From positions 1 through 64,000 of the forward strand of contig NZ_BEWN01000006.1 in the NCBI RefSeq assembly GCF_002723955.1: a stretch of 64,000 bases of DNA, read 5' to 3'. The notes under the pieces are model-generated. The model was not told the origin of the DNA, made no database searches, and saw only the letters and a list, made by a program, of their open reading frames with translations. The translations under genes were made by a program, and so were the position numbers. Every line of letters starts with the position of its first letter. Positions within the stretch are counted from its first letter, which is position 1. Below, one piece after another: positions 28,792 to 38,233 of this stretch. The stretch comes from Gluconobacter frateurii. Lineage in GTDB: Bacteria; Pseudomonadota; Alphaproteobacteria; Acetobacterales; Acetobacteraceae.

Positions 28792-30068
28792 ACCGTTCCC
28801 CGGACAGCCTGACTGGCTCATACGGCCTTGGTCCACTTGGTGTTGCCGCCACCATCTTCTTCATGATGGGTTTTGTGACCTGGCTGAACGGGCCACTGAT
28901 CTCGTTTGTCCGGGTTGCGTTCTCACTGGGAGACGTCAGCGCTTTTCTGGTGCCACTGGTCTTCTACCTGTCGTATTTCCTGTTCTCCATTCCCGCGTCG
29001 TTTGTTGCCCGTTCACTGGGTTTGCGCCGCGGTCTGTCCGGAGCGCTGGTTTTATGTGCGGCGGGCGTGGCCCTCTTCGGGCAATTCGTCTCCATGCGTA
29101 TTTATGGCGGCGCACTGGCCGGGCTTCTGGTGCTGGGTTCCGGCCTTGCGCTGATGCAGGTCGTCATCAACCCATTGGTCAGCCTGCTTGGCCCTTCAGA
29201 ACGCGCCGCCCAGCGCATCGCCATCATGGGTGTGTGCAATAAATTCGCCGGTATTCTAGCACCCATCGTACTGGCCACAGTCGTCATGGGCGATATCGGA
29301 AATGTTGCAGAGAGGACGCAGTTTGCTGCAACGCCAGAAGCACGAGACGCCATTTTGAACAGCTTCGTTCATGCCATTTATGCGCCTTATATGAGCATGG
29401 CTGTTGTTCTGCTTGTGGCTGCGGTGGGCGTGGTTTTCTTCCCCCTACCGGAACTTCAGGCTCCCCCACTTCCAAGCGTGAGCGGAAGCAGTGGGAAGAT
29501 CTGCCGGCCGCATCTCGTCTTCGGCATTGCGGCCATGTTCATTTATGTCGGCATCGAGGTTATGGCGGGCGACGCCATCGGGACATACGGGCAAGGCTTT
29601 GGCCTTCCCCTGAGCCAGACCAAGTTCTTCACGTCCCTGACCCTCGCCGGAATGCTGGCGGGTTATGTGGCCGGGTTCGTTGTTGTTCCACGCATCATCA
29701 CGCAGGAGCGCTTTCTTGAGTTCTCCTGCATTGGCGGCTGCATCCTGACCATTGCGGCCTTCCTGACGCATGGTTACGCCTCGGTGCTCTGCGTTGCTCT
29801 GCTGGGTGCCACAAACGCCATGATCATGCCGACGATCTTCCCGATTGCCATTCGGGGTGCCGGCCCATGGACCCCGCTGGCTTCGGCCCTGATTGTCATG
29901 GCGTATAGCGGCGGTGCGATCATTCCGCAGATCTATGTTCTGCTGAAGCCCTATGTCGGCTTTCAGGCGATGTTTGCACTCCTCGTGCTTCCATCCTATC
30001 TCGCAGTTCTTTTCTATGCCCGCCGCTACGGACAGACGGGCCTCCTACCACTGGACCAGAAAAAATGA
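28788..30068 (+). CDS. MFS sugar permease, FucP/NagP type
   Basis: 426 aa with about 12 membrane helices. The FucP-group start is clear (FFMMGFVTWLNGPLISFVRVAF), as is LMQVVINPLVSLLGP. It probably imports the free amino sugar by proton symport. It overlaps the preceding gene and nagA by 4 nt each (ATGA), so translation is coupled. There is no PTS component nearby, which agrees with phosphorylation by the kinase at the head of the operon. Confidence 0.85.
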   Translation: MNRSPDSLTGSYGLGPLGVAATIFFMMGFVTWLNGPLISFVRVAFSLGDVSAFLVPLVFYLSYFLFSIPASFVARSLGLRRGLSGALVLCAAGVALFGQFVSMRIYGGALAGLLVLGSGLALMQVVINPLVSLLGPSERAAQRIAIMGVCNKFAGILAPIVLATVVMGDIGNVAERTQFAATPEARDAILNSFVHAIYAPYMSMAVVLLVAAVGVVFFPLPELQAPPLPSVSGSSGKICRPHLVFGIAAMFIYVGIEVMAGDAIGTYGQGFGLPLSQTKFFTSLTLAGMLAGYVAGFVVVPRIITQERFLEFSCIGGCILTIAAFLTHGYASVLCVALLGATNAMIMPTIFPIAIRGAGPWTPLASALIVMAYSGGAIIPQIYVLLKPYVGFQAMFALLVLPSYLAVLFYARRYGQTGLLPLDQKK

Positions 30069-31174
30069 CCTCTCATCTCGATGGTAACCTCGTCCTCCGT
30101 GATCGCATTGTCCCGGGACGTGTCACCTTCGACAGCCATATCCGTGATCTTGAACCTCTGAAAAACGCCGGGAAGCGATATATTCTTCCCGGCTTCATTG
30201 ATGGGCATGTCCATGGCGGTGGTGGCGCTGACACCATGGATGGTGTTGAGGCCATTGAGACTCTGGCCCGCTTTCATATGGCGCACGGCACAACCACCAT
30301 TCTGCCGACAACCATCACCGCACCCTGGAACGACGTCATGAGCGCCCTGAGGGCCGTGGCAGAAGTCTGTAAACACGGCATCGAGAACGGGCCGCGCATT
30401 CATGGCGCGCATCTGGAAGGGCCATTCGTCAGCCCGCACAAACTTGGTGCACAACCTCCGTTCGCAATTCCCCCGTCTCCCGAGAAAGTTCAGGACGCAA
30501 TCGCAACGGGATGTGTTCGTGTCGTCACTCTCGCACCCGAGCTTGAACATGCCGAAACCGCAATGCGCAGTTTCGCTCAAGCTAATGTGCGCGTCAGTCT
30601 CGGCCATACCACGACGGATCATGATGGGGCCGAGCGCGCTATCTGTCTGGTCTGCGGTGCTGGGGGCACGATTGGCGCGACGCATCTCTTCAACGCCATG
30701 TCTCCCATTGAAGGGCGCAAACCGGGGCCTGTCACGGCGCTGATGTGTAGTGACACGGCTTATTCCGAGATGATTTTCGATACCCATCATGTTCATCCCG
30801 CCAGCTTCCGTCTGGCATCACGCGTGATGGGGGATCGCCTTCTGTTCGTAACAGATGCCATGCGTGGCACAGGTGAATCTGAAGGGCCAAGCAGCCTTGG
30901 GGGGCAGGATGTGCTGATCCAAGATGGTGTTGTACGTCTGCCGGGCGGCTCTCTGGCGGGAAGTGTGCTCACACTCGATCAAGCGTTGCGCAATGCCGTA
31001 CAGGCCGGAAAGTCCCTCCCGGAAGCAGCAAAACTCGTTAGCACCAATGCGGCAGCCTATCTGGGACTGCACGATCGCGGCGCCATTTCTCCTGATCTTC
31101 TGGCAGATTTCACAGTTCTTGATGAAAACCTATGTGTCAGCGAAGTCTGGGTTGGTGGAAAAAGAACCCTCTAA
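30065..31174 (+). CDS. nagA: N-acetylglucosamine-6-phosphate deacetylase
   Basis: 369 aa. It removes acetate from GlcNAc-6-P (AgaA enzymes act on GalNAc-6-P). Metal and substrate motifs of NagA: GHVHGGGG, HLEGPF, LGHTTTDHD, THLFNAM and the catalytic Asp in VTDAMRGTG. It is the last gene of the five-gene operon. The GalNAc-6-P version cannot be told apart from the sequence alone. Confidence 0.93.
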   Translation: MTSHLDGNLVLRDRIVPGRVTFDSHIRDLEPLKNAGKRYILPGFIDGHVHGGGGADTMDGVEAIETLARFHMAHGTTTILPTTITAPWNDVMSALRAVAEVCKHGIENGPRIHGAHLEGPFVSPHKLGAQPPFAIPPSPEKVQDAIATGCVRVVTLAPELEHAETAMRSFAQANVRVSLGHTTTDHDGAERAICLVCGAGGTIGATHLFNAMSPIEGRKPGPVTALMCSDTAYSEMIFDTHHVHPASFRLASRVMGDRLLFVTDAMRGTGESEGPSSLGGQDVLIQDGVVRLPGGSLAGSVLTLDQALRNAVQAGKSLPEAAKLVSTNAAAYLGLHDRGAISPDLLADFTVLDENLCVSEVWVGGKRTL

Positions 31175-31214
31175 AGCCTCCCACCATTGGTCTTCAATCA
31201 ACAATATGACCGGA

Positions 31215-31290
31215 TGATCAAAACAAAATCATAAAAAGGAACGAATCTGATCGTTTTTGATTGACAACAATTTTGCACAATTCATACGCT
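31215..31290 (+). promoter_or_regulatory. Candidate regulated promoter of the TonB-dependent receptor
   Basis: A perfect TTGACA at 31261-31266 lies before AT-rich DNA with a possible -10 around 31283-31290 (weak). Just upstream lie half-sites resembling the DeoR-operator arms: TGATCAAAA at 31215-31223 and TGATCGTTTTTGATTG at 31248-31263, the latter running into the -35. This suggests coregulation with the amino-sugar operon. Confidence 0.45.
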
Positions 31291-31348
31291 GCTGATGTTC
31301 CGCAACCGTTACGGGATCGCGGTCGCCCTCAGATTTCATGAGCAGCCG

Positions 31349-33766
31349 ATGAACAAAACCAGCTTCCGCATCGCCCTTCTGTGTTCAACTGTCGTGATTG
31401 GGGCCGTCAGCGAATACGCAGAAGCCCGTACGCCCCATACACAGCGGGCCTCTGCCGTTTCCAAGCCATCGGCGTCTCAGACGAAAGCTAAAACGCCTCG
31501 ACCGCACTCTGCACCATCCGCACTTGAAGCGCATAGCGACGAAAGCGTGCATGTCACGGGCGCGGCCTACGGAGACGGCGTCAGCAATACAACGCCCGGC
31601 GGTGGCTTGATGCCTGTACAGACAGCCCCGCGTTCGCAGAGTGGCATTACCCGCGATTTCATTGCAAAAATGAGCCCAACGGGGAACGTCCAGTCGATGA
31701 TCGGCAACCTTCCAGGCGTTGTGACCTATAGCCAGGACCCGCTCGGTGTAACCGGAGATTCCCTGAACATCCGCGGCATGAACGAGGAACAGATCGGATA
31801 TCTCTTTGAAGGTATTCCGATTGCAGATCCCATCCGGTATGCGCCCTATACGGGCACAATCGTCGATACTGAAAACCTTGGCTCCGTAACGGTTTCGCAA
31901 GGATCTCCAGACGTCGATGCCCCGCTCTACAATGCGGTGGGCGGCCAGATCACAATGTCCGAAATCAACCCCAGCCATAAAGCTGGTGGCTATCTTTCCC
32001 TGACTGGCGGAACACACAGCACAAACAAGGAATTCCTTCGCCTCGAAACCGGCGAGATCGGCCATACCGGTATTCGCGGCTTCGTCTCCTATTCCCATAT
32101 GTCCTGGAACAACTGGCGCGGCCCGGGCGGTGGCACACGCCATCACACCGATGCAAAATTCATCAAGGAGTGGGGAGACGGGAACTCTGTTTCCGCCGTG
32201 TTTGGCTATAACGCGACCAAATATACGGGGTATCTGAATCCCACGCTCGCCGCATGGAACAAATACGGCCGCAGCTACAATTATGATGGAAATTATACGC
32301 TAGGTGATGCCAATTATTATGGTCTGAACCAAACCATTAACAATGCCATGACAGTCATGGCGCCGTCTCATTTCACCCTGAGCAATCATCTCAAGCTCAA
32401 TGTAGCTCCCTACTACGTCCACATGTTTGGGCCTGCTGTCTGGGGTCAGAATATCAGCAGCGCCAACAGCTATTTCGGGACGGGGGCTGCGGGTAACCTG
32501 AACCTCTCCAACCTCACATCCGATGGAATGGCGACGACGCAGGCTGTTGACCCGTGGAACCAGAAATCTTCAGGTCTCAACACGTCACTGGTCTGGTCCA
32601 CGAAGCACAATACGCTGACATTCGGCTATTGGTATGCTTACACCCAGCATGAAGAACTGGCGAATTACATCCAGACCGACGCTCAGGGCAATTCTGTATC
32701 CGGGTTCAACAATGACCCTATCCGTGTCGCGGATGGTCGAATCCTGACGCCGTGGGATCTGAACTTCAAGCAGCAGTCCAACACGCTGTATCTCGCAGAT
32801 ACCGTTCATCTTCTGAACGACAGACTGCAGATTACCGGCGGTTTTAAAGCGACGATGCTTTCCCGTCAGGGAACAAACCTCGTTCCTGGTGCAGACCCTT
32901 ACAAGAACGCCAAGAACTACTACGAGCCGATGCCCGAGTTCTATGCATCCTACAAACTTACGGAGCACGACCAGATTTATATCAATGGAACAACGGCGTT
33001 CCGTGCTCCCGGATCTGTAGAGGTCTATTCCCAGCTCTTCGATCCATCTTCCAAGACGGCAGTTGAACAGCCAGGCAATCTGAAGCCGGAATACTCAATT
33101 GGAGAAGAAATCGGCTATCGCCATCACGGCTTCTACAATGCCTCGATTTCCTTCTTCAATTACAACATCACCAATCATCAGGTAACGTCGTACGGCTATA
33201 TCCCGGGGACAAACAGCCTCGTATCTGAGCCTCTGAACGTCGGGGGCGAAACCGCCCGTGGCGTGCAGGCGGAGTTGGCTCTCGGTAACTGGCATCATTT
33301 CAGCCCATACCTGTCCGGCCAGTATCTCCACGCAACCATTGATAATAATTATAACGCCGGCATCGACTATCTGCCCACAGCAGGCAAGAAAGCTCCCAGC
33401 TCTCCGAAGTTCACAGGCTCCATCGGGCTGCGCTATGATGACGGTACGTTCTTCGGAAACTTCTCACTGCGGTATGTGGACACGCAGTACACGACGTTCA
33501 TGAACGATGAGTCTCTGCATTCTTACGTCACGTCCAACATGACTCTTGGATACCGGATGCAAAAGCTGGGTCCGGCGAAGCACCCCACCATTCAGCTCAA
33601 CCTGATGAACCTCGGGGATAACAACTATCTGTCGGGCGCGTCCAGCACGAGCGGAAATGCCAAGGCCACCAAGGGCGTCTATGGCAACACGGTCGCGGGA
33701 AGCAGCCCTGTCTATATCGTGGGTGGTGGCTTTGCTGCCCTGGTGTCAGTCTCTACGGGATTCTGA
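31349..33766 (+). CDS. TonB-dependent outer-membrane receptor, probable amino-sugar/chitooligomer transporter
   Basis: 805 aa from ATG 31349, which is followed by a signal peptide (NKTSFRIALLCSTVVIGAVSEYAEA). A low-complexity stretch rich in Ala, Ser, Pro and Lys precedes a VHVTGAAYGDG segment. The plug domain runs from KMSPTGNVQSMIGNLPGVVTYS; the barrel follows and ends with a C-terminal Phe (SVSTGF), as expected for BamA-dependent insertion. Ordinary TonB receptors of this class bind siderophores, but its place between nagA and nagB makes GlcNAc oligomers the likely cargo. It depends on a TonB-ExbB-ExbD complex such as that at 42202-46268. Confidence 0.85.
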   Translation: MNKTSFRIALLCSTVVIGAVSEYAEARTPHTQRASAVSKPSASQTKAKTPRPHSAPSALEAHSDESVHVTGAAYGDGVSNTTPGGGLMPVQTAPRSQSGITRDFIAKMSPTGNVQSMIGNLPGVVTYSQDPLGVTGDSLNIRGMNEEQIGYLFEGIPIADPIRYAPYTGTIVDTENLGSVTVSQGSPDVDAPLYNAVGGQITMSEINPSHKAGGYLSLTGGTHSTNKEFLRLETGEIGHTGIRGFVSYSHMSWNNWRGPGGGTRHHTDAKFIKEWGDGNSVSAVFGYNATKYTGYLNPTLAAWNKYGRSYNYDGNYTLGDANYYGLNQTINNAMTVMAPSHFTLSNHLKLNVAPYYVHMFGPAVWGQNISSANSYFGTGAAGNLNLSNLTSDGMATTQAVDPWNQKSSGLNTSLVWSTKHNTLTFGYWYAYTQHEELANYIQTDAQGNSVSGFNNDPIRVADGRILTPWDLNFKQQSNTLYLADTVHLLNDRLQITGGFKATMLSRQGTNLVPGADPYKNAKNYYEPMPEFYASYKLTEHDQIYINGTTAFRAPGSVEVYSQLFDPSSKTAVEQPGNLKPEYSIGEEIGYRHHGFYNASISFFNYNITNHQVTSYGYIPGTNSLVSEPLNVGGETARGVQAELALGNWHHFSPYLSGQYLHATIDNNYNAGIDYLPTAGKKAPSSPKFTGSIGLRYDDGTFFGNFSLRYVDTQYTTFMNDESLHSYVTSNMTLGYRMQKLGPAKHPTIQLNLMNLGDNNYLSGASSTSGNAKATKGVYGNTVAGSSPVYIVGGGFAALVSVSTGF

Positions 33767-33841
33767 ACCTCCTCCTGCTCTCTGGCGTCATGTCTGTCAG
33801 AGAGCAGCTTCTATCTGTCAGACAGGAAAACAGCAGGTCTC

Positions 33842-34594
33842 ATGCAGGTTATCGTCACTCCGGATCCGGGCGCAGCTTTTCAGCAGGCAGCGTCCATTAT
33901 TGCCGGAGAAATCCGCAGTAACCCCTCCCCGGTTCTGGGGCTTGCCACAGGCCGGACCATGGAGGGGATCTACAGCCTTCTGGTTCAGGACCACCTTCAG
34001 AACGGTCTGGACTTCTCTGCCACGACCTCGTTTAACCTGGATGAATATGTCGGCCTGTCGGCTTCAAATCCGCAGTCTTACCGCCATTACATGAACGATC
34101 ACCTGTTCGCTCATGTGAACATGCGTGCGGACCACGTTCATGTCCCTGATGGACTGGCCGAAGACCTGAACGCCGAATGCCAGGCCTACGAACAGGCTAT
34201 CCACGACGCCGGTGGCATAGGGCTCCAGCTGCTGGGAATTGGTGAAACCGGACATATCGGGTTCAACGAGCCGCCTTCTCCTTTTGACAGTAGAACCCGA
34301 CAGGTTACCCTTCATCCCGTCACCCGCCGCCAGAATGCAGGCATGTTTGGTGGGGACGCTAACAAAGTGCCGGAAAAGGCACTGACAATGGGTGTGGGCA
34401 CCATTCTGGATGCCCGGCACCTGCTGCTGGTCGCCTGTGGACGAAGCAAGGCAGATATTATTGCCCGTGCGCTTCTGGACACCGTCACACCTGACGTCAG
34501 TGCCTCGGCCCTCCGGCTACACCCGCACTGCACCGTTATTCTGGATACGGCTGCGGCCAGGATGTGGCAGGAAAGATCAGCGCTGGTTTCATAA
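33842..34594 (+). CDS. nagB: Glucosamine-6-phosphate deaminase
   Basis: 250 aa. It turns GlcN-6-P into fructose-6-P and ammonia. Family motifs: LATGRTMEGIY, FNLDEYVGL, LGIGETGHIGFNEP and TMGVGTILDARHLLLVACG. It is separated from nagA by the TonB receptor and probably transcribed with the receptor. It is slightly shorter than the E. coli enzyme (266 aa), lacking part of the C-terminal tail linked to allostery. Confidence 0.93.
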   Translation: MQVIVTPDPGAAFQQAASIIAGEIRSNPSPVLGLATGRTMEGIYSLLVQDHLQNGLDFSATTSFNLDEYVGLSASNPQSYRHYMNDHLFAHVNMRADHVHVPDGLAEDLNAECQAYEQAIHDAGGIGLQLLGIGETGHIGFNEPPSPFDSRTRQVTLHPVTRRQNAGMFGGDANKVPEKALTMGVGTILDARHLLLVACGRSKADIIARALLDTVTPDVSASALRLHPHCTVILDTAAARMWQERSALVS

Positions 34595-34599
34595 CCAGC
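34582..34599. other. Short stem-loop at the nagB stop codon
   Basis: GCTGGTT-TCAT-AACCAGC, a perfect 7-bp stem that includes the nagB TAA. It has no T-run, so it is at best a weak terminator between convergent nagB and the GH13 gene. Confidence 0.4.
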
Positions 34600-34609
34600 C
34601 CCTTTCCGG

Positions 34610-36355
34610 TCAGATATCTGCCGGCGGTGCCAACCGATAAATGCCAGCCTGCCAGGGCTTCAGATTTGGCAGGACATTTTCGACCGATGCAGACATATTA
34701 TCCAACAGCACTTCTGCAATCTTCAACCCATGAGGCAGGATGTAATGCTCGGTCTCACCACACATATTAATCAGAATCAGAAACTGATCATCTCCTAATG
34801 TTCGGGTAAAGGCGATGACAGCAGGATGGTCAGGGTCAACGTCTTCAAAGTCCCCGTAAATCAGAGTCTTTTGGCTTGCACGTAGCTGAATGAGTGTCCG
34901 GTAATAATTCAAAATCGAATTAGGATCAGCGTCCTGCTGCGCGACATTGATATCAATATGATTGGGATTGACGCGGAACCACGGCAGGCCTGTTGTAAAT
35001 CCCGCATGGTTTGAAGCGTCCCACTGCATAGGTGTACGGGCGTTATCGCGGGTAACTCTTCGCAAGCTGTGAAGGACCTCTTCCGCCGACATTTTCCCAA
35101 TGCCAACCGTATTATTCCAGATCCCTTTAGCGTTGATATCCTGAAAATCTTCTATTCCGTCGAAATGAATATTGGTCATCCCGATTTCTTCGCCCTGATA
35201 GATATAGGGCGTCCCCCTGCGCATGATCAGGAGAGTTGCCAATGCCTTGGCAGACGGCCCATGTCCTTTCGGAGACGGGTCGCCAAACCAGGACACAGAA
35301 CGCGGATTGTCATGATTTTCCAGAAAGGACGTTAGCCACCCATCTGGGCCTGACGAGGTCTCTTCTCCCCGGAGAACGGCTTTCAGATCCTTGATTGTCC
35401 AGTCCTGCACCTGCCAGTCATGTCGCCCGATGCGGACGATTTCAAAATGGAACACCATCGTCAGTTCATTGCGCGCTTCCGAGACAAAAGCAGGGGTATC
35501 CTCGAAAGACACGCCAAACGCTTCGCCGACCGTCAGCAGATCACGATCTACCAGAACTTCGTGATGCATGTCCTGAAGGTAATCATGAATTTTTGGACCC
35601 GTGACATACACATGCTCGAGACTTTCCATCTCAGCCAATGTCAGATCCCGCAACCCCGGAAGTTTCGAAATGAAGCAGATGGAATCCATCCGGAATCCTG
35701 ACACTCCCTTGTCGAGCCAGAAGCGCATCATGTTGTAGACTTCCTGCCTCACCTTGGGATTTTCCCAGTTCAGGTCAGGCTGCTCCTTGGCAAAATAATG
35801 CAGATAGTACTGTCCGCTGGCTTCGTCTTTTTCCCAGGCAGACCCGCCGAAAATCGACAGGTAGTTATTGGGTGGCCCATCGTCACGTCCATCGCGCCAG
35901 ATATAGAAGTCCCGGTAAGGATTGTCCGGGCCTGACCGGCTCTGGCGAAACCATTCATGCTGATCGCTGGTATGATTGATGACCAGATCTACGATCAGCT
36001 TCATGCCCCGCTCATGCAAACCCGCAACAAGTCGGTCGAAATCAGCCATTGTTCCCTGAAGGGGGTCAACGGCCCTGTAGTCGCGGATATCATAGCCATT
36101 ATCGACATTTGGCGTATCGTAATGCGGTGCCAGCCAGATGACCTGCACCCCGAGGGATTGCAGATAATCCAGCCGGTCTATCAAACCCGGAAGATCGCCT
36201 ATGCCATCACCGTTACTGTCACTAAAAGACCGTGTGTAAACCTGATAAACGACGGCTTCTTTCCACCATTTCGCCTTCTGGGGCGTGTCAGCTTCACTCG
36301 CCCTTAGAGCGGTCATGGAACTGACGGGAAGATTTTCGGAAAGATGTTGCGACAT
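34610..36355 (-). CDS. GH13 alpha-glucosidase/oligo-1,6-glucosidase-type enzyme
   Basis: About 581 aa from ATG 36355; a TTG one codon upstream is possible, and AGGAG lies about 10 nt before the ATG. GH13 motifs: WWKEAVVYQVYTRSFSDSNGDGIGDL, DLVINHTSDQHEWF, the nucleophile Asp in GFRMDSI, the acid/base Glu in TVGEAFG, and FLENHDNPR. No signal peptide is seen, so it acts in the cytosol on alpha-glucosides. Trehalose- or sucrose-specific members are hard to exclude. It converges on nagB and is divergent from gmhA. Confidence 0.9.
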   Translation of the reverse strand: MSQHLSENLPVSSMTALRASEADTPQKAKWWKEAVVYQVYTRSFSDSNGDGIGDLPGLIDRLDYLQSLGVQVIWLAPHYDTPNVDNGYDIRDYRAVDPLQGTMADFDRLVAGLHERGMKLIVDLVINHTSDQHEWFRQSRSGPDNPYRDFYIWRDGRDDGPPNNYLSIFGGSAWEKDEASGQYYLHYFAKEQPDLNWENPKVRQEVYNMMRFWLDKGVSGFRMDSICFISKLPGLRDLTLAEMESLEHVYVTGPKIHDYLQDMHHEVLVDRDLLTVGEAFGVSFEDTPAFVSEARNELTMVFHFEIVRIGRHDWQVQDWTIKDLKAVLRGEETSSGPDGWLTSFLENHDNPRSVSWFGDPSPKGHGPSAKALATLLIMRRGTPYIYQGEEIGMTNIHFDGIEDFQDINAKGIWNNTVGIGKMSAEEVLHSLRRVTRDNARTPMQWDASNHAGFTTGLPWFRVNPNHIDINVAQQDADPNSILNYYRTLIQLRASQKTLIYGDFEDVDPDHPAVIAFTRTLGDDQFLILINMCGETEHYILPHGLKIAEVLLDNMSASVENVLPNLKPWQAGIYRLAPPADI

Positions 36356-36559
36356 CAAAGGCCATCTCCTGGCGGATAGACCCGTTCAACGTCCTGCATG
36401 GAACAACTGTTCCAATCTTGAGCGCAAAAGGGACGCGATCATCCATGAGAGGCTTTGCTTGACAGATGCGCTCTGAAACCGTCTGTCTCTCATGCTGAGG
36501 AGGCCTGAAAAAAGCTTCCACACATTCTTTTGACCAGACTTGCGGAGTTTCCATTCCTG

Positions 36560-37195
36560 ATGTCCACGTTCCAGACATCCGACCTGCTGAACAGTCTTCC
36601 AGCCTCCGAGCGGGACTATCTTCAGGATTATCTCCGCCAGTCTGCCGAGACCATGGTTGCTTTCTCCCAGCATGAAGCCTGCGCTGACATGATGGCGGGA
36701 ATTGCCCTGACAATCACTTCAGCACTGGAAAAAGACGGAAAACTTCTGGTGGCTGGCAATGGTGGCAGTGCAGCAGATGCCCAGCATATTGCTGGCGAAT
36801 TTACAGCCCGCCTGATGTATGACCGCCGTCCACTGGCTGCCATCGCACTGACCACGGATACATCCGGCTTGACGGCCATCGGCAATGATTACGGGTTCGA
36901 TCATGTCTTCTCCCGGCAGGTTCTTGCGCTGGGCCGGAAAGGCGACGTCTTTCTCGGCATCACGACCTCAGGCCGCTCCCCCAATATCGTACAGGCTCTT
37001 AAGGCCGCCCGCGCCCAGAACATCACGACAGTCGTCTTCACAGGTGAAAACTGCGTTGAACTGCCGGATGCCGATTTTGTCCTGCGTGTCCCGTCCGCAT
37101 GGACGCCACTGATCCAGCAGATGCATATTGCAGCCGCGCATATTGTCTGTGCCCTCGTTGAACGCGCCCTGTGTCCTCAAATACCCAACGTATGA
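36560..37195 (+). CDS. gmhA: Phosphoheptose isomerase GmhA (SIS domain)
   Basis: 211 aa from ATG 36560. It makes D-glycero-D-manno-heptose 7-phosphate from sedoheptulose 7-phosphate. Motifs: LVAGNGGSAADAQHIAGEF, TTDTSGLTAIGNDYGF, and LGITTSGRSPNI. The start codon was chosen to match the family; an upstream ATG at 36530 adds ten unconserved residues. It overlaps the next gene by 4 nt. Confidence 0.92.
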   Translation: MSTFQTSDLLNSLPASERDYLQDYLRQSAETMVAFSQHEACADMMAGIALTITSALEKDGKLLVAGNGGSAADAQHIAGEFTARLMYDRRPLAAIALTTDTSGLTAIGNDYGFDHVFSRQVLALGRKGDVFLGITTSGRSPNIVQALKAARAQNITTVVFTGENCVELPDADFVLRVPSAWTPLIQQMHIAAAHIVCALVERALCPQIPNV

Positions 37196-38226
37196 TCACT
37201 GACGTTCCGCATTGCGCCCTGCTTCTTCCCAACCCTGAAAATGCACTGCGCGCTCATGAGGGACAGTCGTTTCTCTTCCGCGTTCTCAGGGAGTATCAGC
37301 GCTTTGGCATAACCAATGTAATGCTTCTCACAACAGGGGAGGCAGCAGATTTTCTGGCCTCTCTCCAAGAACAGCTTCCCCTTCGAGGCGTTCTAAAAAC
37401 ATATGCTCTTTCGAGCTTCACAGTTGAAGCAATGCGACAGCTTAACCCCCTACTGCCGGAGACATTTTTTCTGGCGCGCGGAGACTGTCTCTGCGACGGC
37501 GCTGTCTTTCCGCTGCTCCCCCTGATGAACGGGCATCTGGAGACACTCCTAACTATCGTGGACACACACGACACAGCCGCCGTGACACTTCTGAACAGAC
37601 AGATGCTGGAGTCTCTTCCCTCTACAGAACCGCTGACGGACCTGTTCCGCGAACACGGTCAGAAGATCTCTGTAGACGCACCCGTTCTGACCCCGGACAC
37701 CCTGCCCTTGTCCTCCTATCCACTGCACCGCCCTGCCGTCTTTCTGGATCGGGACGGAGTGCTGAACTACGATCACGGTTATATCGGGACGCAGGAGCGG
37801 TTCGACTGGATTACGGGCACCTTCGCTGCCCTGCGCCGCATTGCCAGCAGCGGACGGCATATCTTCATCGTAACCAACCAGTCTGGCGTTGCACGCGGAT
37901 ATTACAGCGAAGAGGACGTCAAAAGCCTGATGGACTGGGCCATTGCTACCATCCGGTCGGAGGGAGCAACCGTGGATGACTGGCGCTACTGCCCCTTTCA
38001 CCCCACAGCAACGCTTGAGCCATACCGCCAGAACAGCGAATGGCGAAAACCAGCGCCAGGCATGATTCAGGATCTGCTGACCAAATGGGACGTTCGCCCC
38101 ACCGACTGCTTTCTGATCGGCGACCAGAAAACCGATCTTCAGGCTGCCGAAGCCGCTGGCATGGCGGCCTATCAAGTCACACCTGAAAAAACCCTGCTCG
38201 ACTGGACGATGGAGCTATTGCCCTGA
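37192..38226 (+). CDS. Two-domain protein: degenerate nucleotidyltransferase-like domain plus heptose-bisphosphate phosphatase GmhB
   Basis: 344 aa from ATG 37192 (overlaps the gmhA stop). Residues about 175-344 form an HAD phosphatase of the GmhB type: FLDRDGVLNYDHGY, VTNQSGVARGYY, CPFHP and KPAPGMIQDL, then GDQKTDLQAAEAAG. It would dephosphorylate heptose 1,7-bisphosphate. Residues 1-170 resemble a sugar-nucleotidyltransferase fold (FLFRVLREYQRFGITNVMLLTTG, then LARGDCLCD). However, the GxGTR nucleotide-binding loop is missing, replaced by LLLPNPENALRAHEGQ. The domain may be inactive or have another role. GmhB alone is normally about 180-190 aa. Confidence 0.8.
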   Translation: MITDVPHCALLLPNPENALRAHEGQSFLFRVLREYQRFGITNVMLLTTGEAADFLASLQEQLPLRGVLKTYALSSFTVEAMRQLNPLLPETFFLARGDCLCDGAVFPLLPLMNGHLETLLTIVDTHDTAAVTLLNRQMLESLPSTEPLTDLFREHGQKISVDAPVLTPDTLPLSSYPLHRPAVFLDRDGVLNYDHGYIGTQERFDWITGTFAALRRIASSGRHIFIVTNQSGVARGYYSEEDVKSLMDWAIATIRSEGATVDDWRYCPFHPTATLEPYRQNSEWRKPAPGMIQDLLTKWDVRPTDCFLIGDQKTDLQAAEAAGMAAYQVTPEKTLLDWTMELLP

Positions 38227-38233
38227 TCCCGCT

